From Stutzerimonas stutzeri TS44 (GTDB lineage: Bacteria > Pseudomonadota > Gammaproteobacteria > Pseudomonadales > Pseudomonadaceae), in assembly GCA_000263395.1 (NCBI GenBank), contig AJXE01000009.1, forward strand, positions 62,001 through 126,000: a DNA stretch of 64,000 nt, written 5' to 3'. The translations under genes were made by a program, and so were the position numbers. Under the pieces are notes generated by a model, which saw nothing but the letters and a program-made list of their open reading frames with translations, did no database searches and had not been told where the DNA came from. Numbering within the stretch: the stretch's first letter is position 1; each line of letters begins with the position of its first letter. Positions 16,439 through 25,345 of this stretch are shown piece by piece.

Positions 16439-17446
16439 TCACTTGAAGTTGCGCTTCACCAGACGCGCCAGCCAGCCGACGATGCCCGAGCGGAACAGCA
16501 GCACGCAGAGCACGAAGATCACCCCGAGGATCACGTGCACCCACTCGCCCAGCGGGCCGTTGGACAGCGAGCTCTGCAGCGTCACCACCACGGTGGCGCC
16601 GACCAGCGGGCCGAGGACGGTGCCGACACCGCCGAGCAGGGTCATCAGGATCACCTCGCCGGACATGTGCCAGTGCGCATCGGTCAGCGAGGCCAGCTGG
16701 AACACCACCGTCTTGGTCGCACCGGCCAGCCCCGTCAGCGCCGCGGAGAGGATGAACGCCAGCAGCTTGTGCCGGTCGACGTTGTAGCCGAGTGACACCG
16801 CGCGCGGCTCGTTCTCGCGGATCGCCTTGAGCACCTGGCCGTAGGGCGAGTGGATGGTGCGCTGGATGATGGCGAAGCCGAGGACGAACACCGCCAGCAC
16901 GCAGTAGTACATGGCCAGGTTGTTCTGCATGTCGACCAGGCCGAACAGATGCCCGCGCGGCACGCCCTGCAGGCCATTCTCGCCCCCGGTGAACGGCGCC
17001 TGGACGAAGACGAAGAACACCAGCTGCGCCAGCGCCAGGGTGATCATGGCGAAGTAGATGCCCTGCCTGCGGATCGCCAGCAGCCCGAACAGCGCGCCGA
17101 GCGCGGTCGAGGCCAGGGTGCCGGCGAGGATGCCCAGCTCGGTGCTGAGGCCACTGTAGCTGCTCAGCATGTAACCGGTGATGTAGCCGCCGCTGGCAAA
17201 GAACGCCGCGTGACCGAAAGACAGCAGCCCCGCATAGCCCAGCAGCAGGTTGAACGCGCAGGCGAACAGCGCGAAGCACAGCAGCTTCATCAGGAACACC
17301 GGGTATACCGCCAGCGGCGCCAACAGCGCGATCACCAGCAGCACCGCGTAGAAGACCTTCTGCCGCCGTGCCGCGGCGTGCCGGCGCTCGCGTACCACGC
17401 TGGCGTGCAACACCGATACCGGCTGCAGATTGGCTGGATTCGTCAT
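16439..17446 (-). CDS. Branched-chain-type ABC permease (LivM-like)
   Basis: An inner-membrane permease of the HAAT family, 335 residues with about nine spans. It has the LivM-type segments LLGYAGLLSFGHAAFFASGGY and the coupling region AIRENEPRAVSLGYNV. ATG at 17446 is preferred because AAGGAGG lies 7 nt upstream; another ATG two codons earlier is only 1 nt from it. The gene is coupled to the preceding livH-like gene, whose stop overlaps this ribosome-site region. It pairs with that permease, binding protein and ATPases to import a branched-chain or other carboxylate substrate. Confidence 0.88.
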   Translation of the reverse strand: MTNPANLQPVSVLHASVVRERRHAAARRQKVFYAVLLVIALLAPLAVYPVFLMKLLCFALFACAFNLLLGYAGLLSFGHAAFFASGGYITGYMLSSYSGLSTELGILAGTLASTALGALFGLLAIRRQGIYFAMITLALAQLVFFVFVQAPFTGGENGLQGVPRGHLFGLVDMQNNLAMYYCVLAVFVLGFAIIQRTIHSPYGQVLKAIRENEPRAVSLGYNVDRHKLLAFILSAALTGLAGATKTVVFQLASLTDAHWHMSGEVILMTLLGGVGTVLGPLVGATVVVTLQSSLSNGPLGEWVHVILGVIFVLCVLLFRSGIVGWLARLVKRNFK

Positions 17447-17448
17447 GC

Positions 17449-18336
17449 TCATGCCTCCTTCCCGAAGAGTCCCGCAGGACGAATCAGCAGCACCGCCACC
17501 ATGACCAGGAACACCACGGTGTTGGCCGCTTCCGGATAGAACACCTTGGTCAGCCCTTCGATCAGGCCCATGGCGATACCGGTGACGATGGCGCCGAGGA
17601 TCGAGCCCATGCCGCCGATCACCACCACGGCGAACACCACGATCAGCAGGTTCGAACCCATGCCCGGGGTCACCGCGTAGATCGGCGCGGCCAGCACGCC
17701 GGCGAGCGCCGCCAGGGCCACGCCGTAGCCGTAGGTCAGGGTCACCAGCAGCGGCACGTTGATGCCGAAGCCCTGCATCAGCTTCGGGTTCTCGGTGCCG
17801 GCGCGCAGGTAGGAGCCCAGCCGCGTACGCTCGATCACGTACCAGGTCGCCAGGCACACCAGCAGCGCGACGACGATCACCCAGGCGCGGTAGGTCGGCA
17901 GGAACATGAAGCCGAGGTTGAAGCCGCCGCGCAGCAGCTCCGGCATCGGATAGGACGAGCCGGAGACGCCGAACAGATTGACGAAGCTGCCCTCGACGAT
18001 CAGCGCCAGGCCGAAGGTCAACAACAAACCATAGAGGTGATCCTCACCGGCGATGCGCCGCAGCAACCCGCGCTCGATGGCCATGCCCAGGCAGCCGACC
18101 AGCAGCGGCGAGAGCAGCAGTGCAAACCAGTAGCTCACGCCGAGATAGTTCAGTCCGAGAAATGCCACGAAGGCGCCGAGCATGTACTGCGCGCCGTGCG
18201 CGAAGTTGATGATGCGCAGCAAGCCGAAGATGATCGCCAGGCCCAGGCTCAGCAGCGCGTAGAACGCACCGTTGATCAGGCCGAGCAGCAGCTGCCCGAG
18301 CAGCACGCTCAGGGGTACGCCAAACAGGAGAGTCAT
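17449..18336 (-). CDS. Branched-chain-type ABC permease (LivH-like)
   Basis: A 295-residue inner-membrane permease with the LivH signatures LINGAFYALLSLGLAIIFGL and INFAHGAQYMLGAF, and the coupling loop GTENPKLMQGFGIN. It is the partner of the LivM-like permease. It follows the binding-protein gene after a 69-bp gap that contains a strong hairpin, so it is probably expressed at a lower level than the binding protein. Confidence 0.88.
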   Translation of the reverse strand: MTLLFGVPLSVLLGQLLLGLINGAFYALLSLGLAIIFGLLRIINFAHGAQYMLGAFVAFLGLNYLGVSYWFALLLSPLLVGCLGMAIERGLLRRIAGEDHLYGLLLTFGLALIVEGSFVNLFGVSGSSYPMPELLRGGFNLGFMFLPTYRAWVIVVALLVCLATWYVIERTRLGSYLRAGTENPKLMQGFGINVPLLVTLTYGYGVALAALAGVLAAPIYAVTPGMGSNLLIVVFAVVVIGGMGSILGAIVTGIAMGLIEGLTKVFYPEAANTVVFLVMVAVLLIRPAGLFGKEA

Positions 18337-18363
18337 GGTTCACCACCCAAAGGAAGTCCGTGG

Positions 18364-18387
18364 CACCCGGCCGCCGCCGGCCGGGTG
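18364..18387 (-). terminator. Intra-operon hairpin after the binding-protein gene
   Basis: CACCCGGCCG, loop CCGC, CGGCCGGGTG: 10-bp arms without a T tract. It lies between the binding-protein stop and the livH-like start. Such hairpins usually protect the 3' end of the upstream message and give more binding protein than permease. Confidence 0.65.
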
Positions 18388-18405
18388 ATGGCGCGGATCA
18401 GCCGG

Positions 18406-19623
18406 TTACTGCCTGGCGACCAGCTTGGCGCACTGACTCTCGGCCAGCGGCCGGTAGGCCTGCTCGCCGGAGATGGTGCTGAGCACCTTGTACAGGTCCC
18501 ACTCGCCCTTGGATTCGGCCGGCGTCTTGACCTGCACCAGGTACATGTCGTGGACCATGCGGCCGTCCTCACGGATCTGCCCGCCTTTGGCAAACATGTC
18601 GTTGACCGGGGTCTTGGCCATCTGCGCGCGCACCGCGACCGTCTCGTCAGTGCCGGCGGCCTTCACCGCGTTCAGGTAGTGGGTGGTCGCCGAGTAGATG
18701 CCGGCATGCACCATGCCCGGCATGCGCTGGGTGCGCTCGTAGTAACGCTTGGCCCAGGCGCGGGTTTCCTCGTTCATGTCCCAGTACCAGCCGGTGGTCA
18801 GCATCAGGCCCTGGGTCACATCCAGGCCCATGGCGTGGATGTCGTTGAGAAACACCACCATGCCGGCGAGCTTCTGCCCGGACTGGGTGACGCCGAATTC
18901 GCTGGCGGTTTTCAGCGAGTTGACGGTGTCGGCACCGGCGTTGGCCAGGGCGATCACCTCGGCGCCGGAGCCCTGCGCCTGCAGCATGTAGGAGGAGAAA
19001 TCGCTGCTCGGGAACGGATGGCGGACCTTGCCGGCGACGCTGCCGCCCTCGCCTTCCACCACCTTGGTGATGTCGGTTTCCATCGAGTGGCCGAAGGCGT
19101 AGTCGGCGGTGAGGATGTACCAGCTCTTGCCGCCATCGGCGAGCACCGCCTTGGCCGTACCGTTGGCCAGCGCGTAGGTGTCGTAGGTCCAGTGGATGTG
19201 GTTCGGCGAGCAGAACTCGTTGGTGATGCTGGAGGCCGCCGCGCCGGAGATCAGCGCCAGCTTGCCGCCCTGCTCCACCACCTTGCTCGCCGCCAGCACC
19301 ACGGAGCTGGCGACCATGCCGGTCACCATGTCGACGTTACGCTCGTCGATCCACTGGCGCACGGTGTTGGCGCCGACGTCGGGTTTGTTCAGGTCATCGG
19401 CGTGGAACACGACGATCTTCTTGCCGTCGACGGTGCCGCCGAAGTCCTCCACCGCCATCTTCAGCGCCTCCAGGCCGCCGGGGCCGGAGAGGTCGCGGTA
19501 GGTGCCGGACATGTCGGCCAGGTAGCCGATGCGGATCTCGTCGTTGCTGATCTCGGCCTGGGCAGCCGAGGCAATCAGGGAAGAAGCCAGGATGGCGCTC
19601 GCACTCTTGCGCAAAAAACTCAT
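18406..19623 (-). CDS. Periplasmic binding protein of a branched-chain-type ABC importer
   Basis: A 405-residue protein with signal peptide MSFLRKSASAILASSLIASA (cut after AQA) and a Peripla_BP_6 fold: DEIRIGYLADMSGTYRDLSG, then VFHADDLNKPDVGANTVRQW. The start is fixed by the signal peptide; upstream in-frame residues are unlikely. The group includes binders of leucine/isoleucine/valine and of aromatic or other carboxylates, and I cannot tell the ligand from sequence. The company of an acyl-CoA synthetase, an OprD porin and the leucine degradation genes suggests a branched-chain or related organic acid. Confidence 0.87.
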   Translation of the reverse strand: MSFLRKSASAILASSLIASAAQAEISNDEIRIGYLADMSGTYRDLSGPGGLEALKMAVEDFGGTVDGKKIVVFHADDLNKPDVGANTVRQWIDERNVDMVTGMVASSVVLAASKVVEQGGKLALISGAAASSITNEFCSPNHIHWTYDTYALANGTAKAVLADGGKSWYILTADYAFGHSMETDITKVVEGEGGSVAGKVRHPFPSSDFSSYMLQAQGSGAEVIALANAGADTVNSLKTASEFGVTQSGQKLAGMVVFLNDIHAMGLDVTQGLMLTTGWYWDMNEETRAWAKRYYERTQRMPGMVHAGIYSATTHYLNAVKAAGTDETVAVRAQMAKTPVNDMFAKGGQIREDGRMVHDMYLVQVKTPAESKGEWDLYKVLSTISGEQAYRPLAESQCAKLVARQ

Positions 19624-19700
19624 GTACTCACCACTCTCGATTGTTTTTGTTGTGGTTCGGCCCGACGTCCACTGCGGCCGGTGTTGCAGCTTCCTGAGGC

Positions 19701-20417
19701 TCACACCCCGAGACAGGAATTGAGGTAATCCTTCTTCGAATCCAGCTCGGCCGCCTCGATCTCCGCGACGATGCGGCCGTGCTCCATGACGTAATGGCGG
19801 TCGGCCAACGGCGCGGCGAAGCGGAAGTTCTGCTCCACCAGGACGATGGTCAGGCCGCGCTGCTTGAGCTTGATCAGCACCTCGCCAAGCTTCTGCACGA
19901 TGACCGGGGCCAGGCCTTCGGTGATCTCGTCGAGCAGCAGCAGGTTGGCGCCGGTGCGCAGGATGCGCGCCATGGCCAGCATCTGCTGCTCGCCGCCGGA
20001 CAGCCGCGTGCCCTGGCTGAAGCGGCGCTCGTAGAGGTTGGGAAACATCTCGTAGAGCTCGTCCAGGCTCATGCCGCCGCTGCGCACGGTGGGCGGCAGC
20101 AGCAGGTTTTCCTCGACGCTCAGGCTGGCGAAGATGCCGCGCTCTTCGGGGCAGTAGCCGACGCCCAGCCGCGGAATCTGGTGAGCCGGCATGCCGATGG
20201 TCTCGTTGCCGTTGACCACGATGGAGCCGGTGCGCCGGCCGACCATGCTCATGATCGCCCGCAGCGTGGTGGTGCGCCCGGCGCCGTTGCGCCCGAGCAG
20301 GGTCACCAGCTCGCCACGGCCGACCACCAGGTCGACGCCGTGCAGAATGTGCGACTCGCCGTAGAAGGCGTGCAGGTCACTGATGCGCAGCTGATCGCGG
20401 TCCATGGGTGGATTCAT
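19701..20417 (-). CDS. Branched-chain-type ABC ATPase (LivF-like) with Arg in Walker A
   Basis: A 238-residue ATPase with signature LSGGEQQM, Walker B NLLLLDEIT and a switch His region (LVEQNFRFA). Its Walker A reads GRNGAGRTTT, with Arg (R48) where the phosphate-binding Lys is normally invariant. I read this directly from the codon CGC. Either this subunit hydrolyses ATP poorly and its LivG-like partner does the work, or this subfamily tolerates Arg. Walker B also reads LDEIT instead of LDEPT. ATG at 20417 overlaps the livG-like stop (ATGA). Confidence 0.88.
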   Translation of the reverse strand: MNPPMDRDQLRISDLHAFYGESHILHGVDLVVGRGELVTLLGRNGAGRTTTLRAIMSMVGRRTGSIVVNGNETIGMPAHQIPRLGVGYCPEERGIFASLSVEENLLLPPTVRSGGMSLDELYEMFPNLYERRFSQGTRLSGGEQQMLAMARILRTGANLLLLDEITEGLAPVIVQKLGEVLIKLKQRGLTIVLVEQNFRFAAPLADRHYVMEHGRIVAEIEAAELDSKKDYLNSCLGV

Positions 20418-21190
20418 GCGTGCGCCTCCTCGAGTGCCGCGGCTTCGCTGCCGAGGTAGGCCTCGCGCACCTGCGGGTTGGCCGAAACGCTGTCGTAGTC
20501 GCCCTCGGCGAGTACCGAACCACGCGCCAGCACGGTGATGCGGTCACACAGCCGGCTGACCACGCTGAGGTTGTGCTCGACCATCAGCACCGTGCGGTTG
20601 GCCGCGGCCTTGCGCACCAGCTCGACGACCATGTCGACGTCCTCGCTGCCCATGCCCTGGGTCGGTTCGTCGAGCAGCAGCACGAAGGGGTCCAACGCCA
20701 GGGTGGTGGCCAGCTCCAGCGCACGCTTGCGGCCGTAGGGCAGCTCCACCGCCAGGGTCTGGGCGAAGGATTGCAGATCGACTTCAGCGAGCAGCTGCAT
20801 CACCTGATCATCCAGCTCGCGCAGGCTGCGTTCGGATTTCCAGAAGTGGAAGGAATTGCCCATCTTCTGCTGCAGCGCGACGCGCACGTTTTCCAGCACG
20901 CTCATGTGGCCGAACACCGCGGAGATCTGGAACGAGCGCACCAGGCCGAGCCGGGCGATCTCGTTGGCCTTCATCGCGGTGATGTTCTTGCCGCGATAGA
21001 GGATCTCGCCACGGGTGGGCGTGAGGAACTTGGTGAGCAGGTTGAAGACGGTGGTCTTGCCGGCGCCGTTGGGGCCGATCAGCGCGTGGATGTGGCCCTG
21101 GCGGACCTTCAGATCGACGGAATCCACCGCGGTGAAGCCGCGGAATTCCTTGCTCAGGCCGCGCGTTTCCAGCACGAACTCTGGTTCCAT
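20414..21190 (-). CDS. Branched-chain-type ABC ATPase (LivG-like)
   Basis: A 258-residue ATPase with a canonical Walker A GPNGAGKTT, the LivG insertion after it (FLTPTRGEILYRGKNIT), signature LPYGRKRALELA and Walker B VLLLDEPTQGM. It is the first gene of the operon livG-livF-binding protein-livH-livM. It starts 55 bp downstream of a candidate LiuR operator. Paired with the Arg-bearing LivF-like subunit, this one has the intact P-loop. Confidence 0.9.
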   Translation of the reverse strand: MEPEFVLETRGLSKEFRGFTAVDSVDLKVRQGHIHALIGPNGAGKTTVFNLLTKFLTPTRGEILYRGKNITAMKANEIARLGLVRSFQISAVFGHMSVLENVRVALQQKMGNSFHFWKSERSLRELDDQVMQLLAEVDLQSFAQTLAVELPYGRKRALELATTLALDPFVLLLDEPTQGMGSEDVDMVVELVRKAAANRTVLMVEHNLSVVSRLCDRITVLARGSVLAEGDYDSVSANPQVREAYLGSEAAALEEAHA

Positions 21191-21245
21191 GGAGTGCCCT
21201 CTAACCTTGATTGTTGTTGGTTATGGCGCAGGTCGCTACATGACC

Positions 21246-21261
21246 TTTACGTAAACGATAA
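21246..21261 (-). promoter_or_regulatory. Candidate LiuR operator before the livG-like operon
   Basis: Reads TTATCGTTTACGTAAA on the minus strand, 13 of 16 positions matching the TTTACGTTAACGTAAA palindrome I associate with LiuR sites. A near-perfect copy lies in the liuA/acyl-CoA synthetase divergon. Confidence 0.5.
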
Positions 21262-21404
21262 CAATCGATTTCCGTAACCGGCAAGTGGCTTTTTCAAACA
21301 CCCGCTTGACCTATTGGCGCCCTGGGCGCAGCAATCGCTGCAGAAAAAAAACCGGGCCGAAACGACCCGGAAAATCCCACCGAGGAGAGGTTGCGGTGCG
21401 CTGC

Positions 21405-22673
21405 TTACCAGAGCGGCAAGGCGTAACTGACGATGAAGCGGTTCTCGTCGAGATCGCTCTGGAAGTTGCTGCGCGTGGTGGCATTGCGCAGCTTGAGGCC
21501 GAGGTTCTTCAGCGGACCGCTCTGGAAGACATAGGCCAGGTCGGTGTTGCGCTCCCAGGTCTTGCCTTCGCCGAGGCCCGCGCCGCGGTCGACGTTGTCG
21601 CCGGAGACGTAGCGGGTCATCAGGGTCAGCCCGGGGATGCCCATCACGGCGAAGTCATAGTCGTAACGGAGCTGCCAGGACTTCTCGTCCTGGTTACCGA
21701 AGTCGTTGATCTGCAGCAGGTTGATCAGCGAGTTGTCGCTGCCGGCGATGTAGGCGAAGCCGGTGTCGCCGGAAACGTGCTGGTAGCCGGCACCGAAGGC
21801 GTGGCCGCCGAGGCGGTAGGTGAACATCGCGCCGAAGGTGTCGGCGTCGACGTTGCTGCCGCCGTCGTCGGTCTGGTGCACGTAGCGCAGGTCGGTCTTG
21901 AGGCTCTGCTTGTCACCGAGCGGCAGTACGTGAAGCAGGCCGAGGTTGTGTTCCTTGTAGATGCCGTCCAGCCCGCCGTAGTAGTAGCTGCTGCTCAGTT
22001 CCGGGGTCCAGGCGTAGCGGCCGCCGGCGAAGAGGAACTCGTCGCTGCTGGTCTGGCTACCGGGCACGATGTTGCGCTTGCCTCCGTTGAAGACGAGCAT
22101 TTCCTCGTTGTTCGAGGAGTTGCGCAGGTTGACGCGATCGAGCTTGCCCAGATCCAGCGTGAGGCCGTCGACCTCCTTGCTCTGCAGCCAGGCGCCGCGG
22201 AACGTCTGCGGCAACAGGCGACTGTCGTTGCGCATGACCACCGGCAGCACCGGCTGCAGGGTGCCGACATGCAGCGTGGTGGCGGACAGCCTGGCCTTGG
22301 CGGTCAGCCCCGCCGAACCGTAGTCGTCCTGGGCGCGGCCGGTCTCACGATCGCTCTGCAGGATCTGCGTGCCGGTGCGATCCGGACTGGAGTCGAGCTT
22401 GACGCCGAGCAGGCCGAGGGCGTCGAGGCCGAAGCCGAGCGGACCCTCGGTATAGCCGGACTCCATCTTCAGCAGGAAGCCCTGGGCCCACTCCTCGGCC
22501 TTGGCCTGGGTCGACTCACTGCCGCGAAAATCGCGGTTCATATAGAAGTTGCGCAGTTCGACGGTCGCCTTGCTGTCTTCGACGAAGGCGGCCGAGGCCG
22601 TGGTGGACATGCCCAGGATGGCTGCGGTCAGGCTGGAAAGCAGGAAGGTTCGGCTTACAGATTTCAGTTGCAT
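21405..22673 (-). CDS. OprD-family outer-membrane porin
   Basis: A substrate-specific 18-strand porin for small carboxylates or basic amino acids. It has 422 residues with signal peptide MQLKSVSRTFLLSSLTAAIL ending TTASAA, and the family start AFVEDSKATVELRNFYMNRDF. It ends in the outer-membrane sorting residues SYALPLW (C-terminal Trp). The closest relative in the window is the second OprD gene at about 41 kb, and 278 bp of the two are almost identical. It sits between the ABC importer operon and the acyl-CoA synthetase genes on the same strand and probably lets the same substrate through the outer membrane. Confidence 0.9.
   Translation of the reverse strand: MQLKSVSRTFLLSSLTAAILGMSTTASAAFVEDSKATVELRNFYMNRDFRGSESTQAKAEEWAQGFLLKMESGYTEGPLGFGLDALGLLGVKLDSSPDRTGTQILQSDRETGRAQDDYGSAGLTAKARLSATTLHVGTLQPVLPVVMRNDSRLLPQTFRGAWLQSKEVDGLTLDLGKLDRVNLRNSSNNEEMLVFNGGKRNIVPGSQTSSDEFLFAGGRYAWTPELSSSYYYGGLDGIYKEHNLGLLHVLPLGDKQSLKTDLRYVHQTDDGGSNVDADTFGAMFTYRLGGHAFGAGYQHVSGDTGFAYIAGSDNSLINLLQINDFGNQDEKSWQLRYDYDFAVMGIPGLTLMTRYVSGDNVDRGAGLGEGKTWERNTDLAYVFQSGPLKNLGLKLRNATTRSNFQSDLDENRFIVSYALPLW
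21778..22055 (-). repeat. Near-identical tract shared with the second oprD gene (copy 1)
   Basis: 276 of 278 bases match 41352-41629; both differences are silent. Sequence on either side of the tract differs much more often. It encodes the segment from QTSSDEFLFAGG to FGAGYQ. Confidence 0.9.
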
Positions 22674-22777
22674 AGCTTTCTCTCTTGTTATTGTTATCGT
22701 TGATGCAGCTGTTGAGCCCGGTTGCGAACGTCCCCGGGCCCGGATTACCACCTCATGCGGTAATGCGGTGGCCGCGC

Positions 22778-23371
22778 TCAGCGCGCGGTGCTCCTGGGCA
22801 CGCGGCCCAGCAGGTAGAACTCGTCGTTGGGCGGGGTGCGCGCCATCGACACCAGACGGTTGGAGAGCCCGAACAGCCCGGCGATGGCGCCGATGTCCCA
22901 GATGTCGTCGAGGCTGAAGCCCTGCGCTTCCAGGCGCGCCTGCCAGGCGTCATCCAGCACGCCGCGCCCGGCGGCCAGGTGCAGGGCGAAATCGAGCATC
23001 GTGCGTTGGCGTTCGCAGATCGGCGCGCTGCGGTAGTTGACGGCGATCTGGTCGGCCAGCTGCGCGTCCTTGGCGAGGATGCGCAGGATTGCGCCGTGCG
23101 CCACCACGCAGTACAGGCAGCCATGGTCGGCGCTGACCGCCACCACGATCATCTCCTTCTCGGCCTGGCTCAGGCTGTCGGCTTCACGCTCCATCAGCGC
23201 GTCGTGGTAGGCGAAGAAGGCGCGGAACTCCGCCGGCCGGTGCGCCAGCATGAGGAACACGTTGGGAATGAAACCGGCCTTCTCCTGCACGGCGAGGATG
23301 CGCTCGCGCAGGTCCTCGGGCAGGACGTCGAGGTTTTCGGGCACAGGAAAACGGCTGATCGTCCGGGTCAT
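22778..23371 (-). CDS. AhpD/carboxymuconolactone-decarboxylase-like peroxidase-related protein
   Basis: A 197-residue all-helical protein of the AhpD-like superfamily, with the redox pair in DHGCLYCVVAHGA (CxxC plus His). Proteins with this motif reduce peroxides or act in disulfide relay. It follows the acyl-CoA synthetase gene by 56 bp on the same strand and is probably co-transcribed. Its link to the pathway may be protection during acyl-CoA dehydrogenase activity, but that is a guess. Confidence 0.8.
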   Translation of the reverse strand: MTRTISRFPVPENLDVLPEDLRERILAVQEKAGFIPNVFLMLAHRPAEFRAFFAYHDALMEREADSLSQAEKEMIVVAVSADHGCLYCVVAHGAILRILAKDAQLADQIAVNYRSAPICERQRTMLDFALHLAAGRGVLDDAWQARLEAQGFSLDDIWDIGAIAGLFGLSNRLVSMARTPPNDEFYLLGRVPRSTAR

Positions 23372-23427
23372 CGGGCAGTCCTTATATTGATGCAGGCGGA
23401 GTCGGCCGGGCGAGCCGGCCAGTGCTG

Positions 23428-25110
23428 TCAGTGCTGTTCGCCGAGCCCCAGCTCGACCACGCTGATCTCGCGCATGCGGAACTTCTGCACCTTGCCGCTG
23501 ATGGTCATCGGGAAGTCGTCGACGAAGCGGATGTGCCGCGGTGTCTTGAAGTGGGCGATACGGCCCTTGCAGAACTCGCGCAGTGCCTCGGCCTCGACCT
23601 GGTGGCCGGGGTGCAGCTTGACCCAGGCGACGATCTCCTCGCCGAACTTGCTGTCCGGTACGCCGATCACCTGCACGTCGGCCACCGCCGGGTGGGTGAA
23701 GAGGAATTCCTCAACCTCGCGCGGGTACACGTTCTCGCCGCCGCGGATGATCATGTCCTTGTTGCGCCCGACGATCTTCACGTAGCCCTCGTCGTCCATC
23801 ACCGCCAGGTCGCCGGTGTGCATCCAGCGCGCACCGTCGATGGCCTCGCGGGTGGCGTCCGGGTTGTTCCAGTAACCGAGCATCACGCTGTAGCCACGGG
23901 TGCAGAGTTCGCCGATCTGCCCGCGCGGCACCACGGCGCCGTGTTCGTCGACGATCTTGCTTTCCAGATGCGGCTGGGTGCGGCCAACGCTGGTCACGCG
24001 GCGCTCCAGATCATCATCGGCGCGGGTCTGGGTCGACACCGGGCTGGTTTCGGTCATGCCGTAGGCGATCTGCACTTCGTTCATGTGCATCTCGTCGATG
24101 ACCCGCTTCATCACCTCGATCGGGCAGGTGGCACCGGCCATGATGCCGGTGCGCAGCGAGCCGAGGTCCAGCGAACGGCGCTCGGGGTGGTCGAGCATGG
24201 CGATGAACATGGTCGGCACGCCGTACAGGCCGGTGGCGCGCTCCTCGGCCACCGCCTGCAACGCGGCCAGCGGCTCGAACGCGGCGCTCGGGTAGATCAT
24301 CGTGGTGCCGTGGGTGACGCAACCGAGATTGCCCATGACCATGCCGAAGCAGTGGTACAGCGGCACCGGGATCACCAGGCGGTCGTGCTCGCTGAGCCCG
24401 AGGCTCTCGCCGACCATGTAGCCGTTATTGAGGATGTTGTAGTGACTGAGGGTGGCGCCCTTGGGGAAACCCGTGGTGCCGGAGGTGTACTGGATATTGA
24501 TGGGGTCGTCGAACTGCAGGCGCTCGCCGCACTGGCGCAGTTGCTCAGGGCCGACCTGTTCGGCCATTTCCATCAGCGCCTGCCACTGCAGCATGCCGTC
24601 CACCGGCTTGTCGCACAGACTGATGACACCGCGCAGCTCCGGCAGCATGTGGCTCTGCAGCGCGCCGACGGCGGCGCTTTCCAGTTCCGGCAGCAGCTCG
24701 TGGAGCATGGCGTGGTAATCGGAGGTCTTGAACGCATCGGCGCAGATCAGCCAGCGGCAGCCGGATTGCTTGAGTGCGTATTCGAGTTCGCTGAGGCGGT
24801 AGGCGGGATTGATGTTGACCAGCACCACGCCGATCTTGGCGGTCGCGAACTGGGTGATGCACCACTGGGCATTGTTCGGCGACCAGATTCCCACTCGTTC
24901 GCCAGCTTGCAGACCGAGGGCCAGCAGGCCACGCGCGCAACGCTCCACCGCCTCCGCCAGTTCCGCCCAGGTGTAACGCAGCTGCTGATGGCGCACCACC
25001 AGAGCCTCGCGCTGGGGAAAGCGCTCCACGGTACGGTCGAATGCCGCGCCGATGGTCATGGGCAACAGGGGTTTGCTCTGCGGTCCGCAGGTATAGCTCG
25101 GAAGACTCAT
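23428..25110 (-). CDS. Acyl-CoA synthetase (AMP-binding)
   Basis: Activates a carboxylic acid to its CoA thioester via an acyl-adenylate. It has 560 residues with P-loop [24 protein letters not shown] and the C-terminal [20 protein letters not shown], and a catalytic Lys in TISGKVQKF. It is divergent from liuA across a gap holding a LiuR-like operator, so isovalerate, other branched short-chain acids or terpenoid acids are plausible substrates. Medium-chain fatty acids are also possible. It is the first gene of an operon with the AhpD-like protein. Confidence 0.9.
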   Translation of the reverse strand: MSLPSYTCGPQSKPLLPMTIGAAFDRTVERFPQREALVVRHQQLRYTWAELAEAVERCARGLLALGLQAGERVGIWSPNNAQWCITQFATAKIGVVLVNINPAYRLSELEYALKQSGCRWLICADAFKTSDYHAMLHELLPELESAAVGALQSHMLPELRGVISLCDKPVDGMLQWQALMEMAEQVGPEQLRQCGERLQFDDPINIQYTSGTTGFPKGATLSHYNILNNGYMVGESLGLSEHDRLVIPVPLYHCFGMVMGNLGCVTHGTTMIYPSAAFEPLAALQAVAEERATGLYGVPTMFIAMLDHPERRSLDLGSLRTGIMAGATCPIEVMKRVIDEMHMNEVQIAYGMTETSPVSTQTRADDDLERRVTSVGRTQPHLESKIVDEHGAVVPRGQIGELCTRGYSVMLGYWNNPDATREAIDGARWMHTGDLAVMDDEGYVKIVGRNKDMIIRGGENVYPREVEEFLFTHPAVADVQVIGVPDSKFGEEIVAWVKLHPGHQVEAEALREFCKGRIAHFKTPRHIRFVDDFPMTISGKVQKFRMREISVVELGLGEQH

Positions 25111-25194
25111 GGCGATTTTTCCTCAGTCTTATGTTTGTTATGAGGCTTTACTTTCCCAGGGCGCTGGCGGTGTTGACAGTCACCCAAGGACACG

Positions 25195-25210
25195 GTTACG
25201 TTAACGTAAA
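25195..25210. promoter_or_regulatory. LiuR-type operator in the liuA divergon
   Basis: GTTACGTTAACGTAAA, 15 of 16 positions matching the palindrome TTTACGTTAACGTAAA. It lies between divergent liuA and acyl-CoA synthetase starts. A TTGACA (-35-like) lies at 25173-25178 toward liuA. A MerR-type LiuR gene ends the liu cluster. Confidence 0.7.
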
Positions 25211-25345
25211 GGTAACTAGCTGGCAACCCACTCCAAAGGTCGAAAATCGAGGCCCGCGGAGCGCCGCCGAAGACGCTGTAAAAAGCCTTTTCGCGGCCGA
25301 ACGAACCCTCTACAACAGAACAACTACAAGACAAGCAGGTGGCCC

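Noticed and set aside
17368..19728. A 786-codon plus-strand frame opposite the liv-type genes
   Set aside because: Rich in Gln, His, Arg and Asp with no family features; a shadow of the livH/livM and binding-protein genes.
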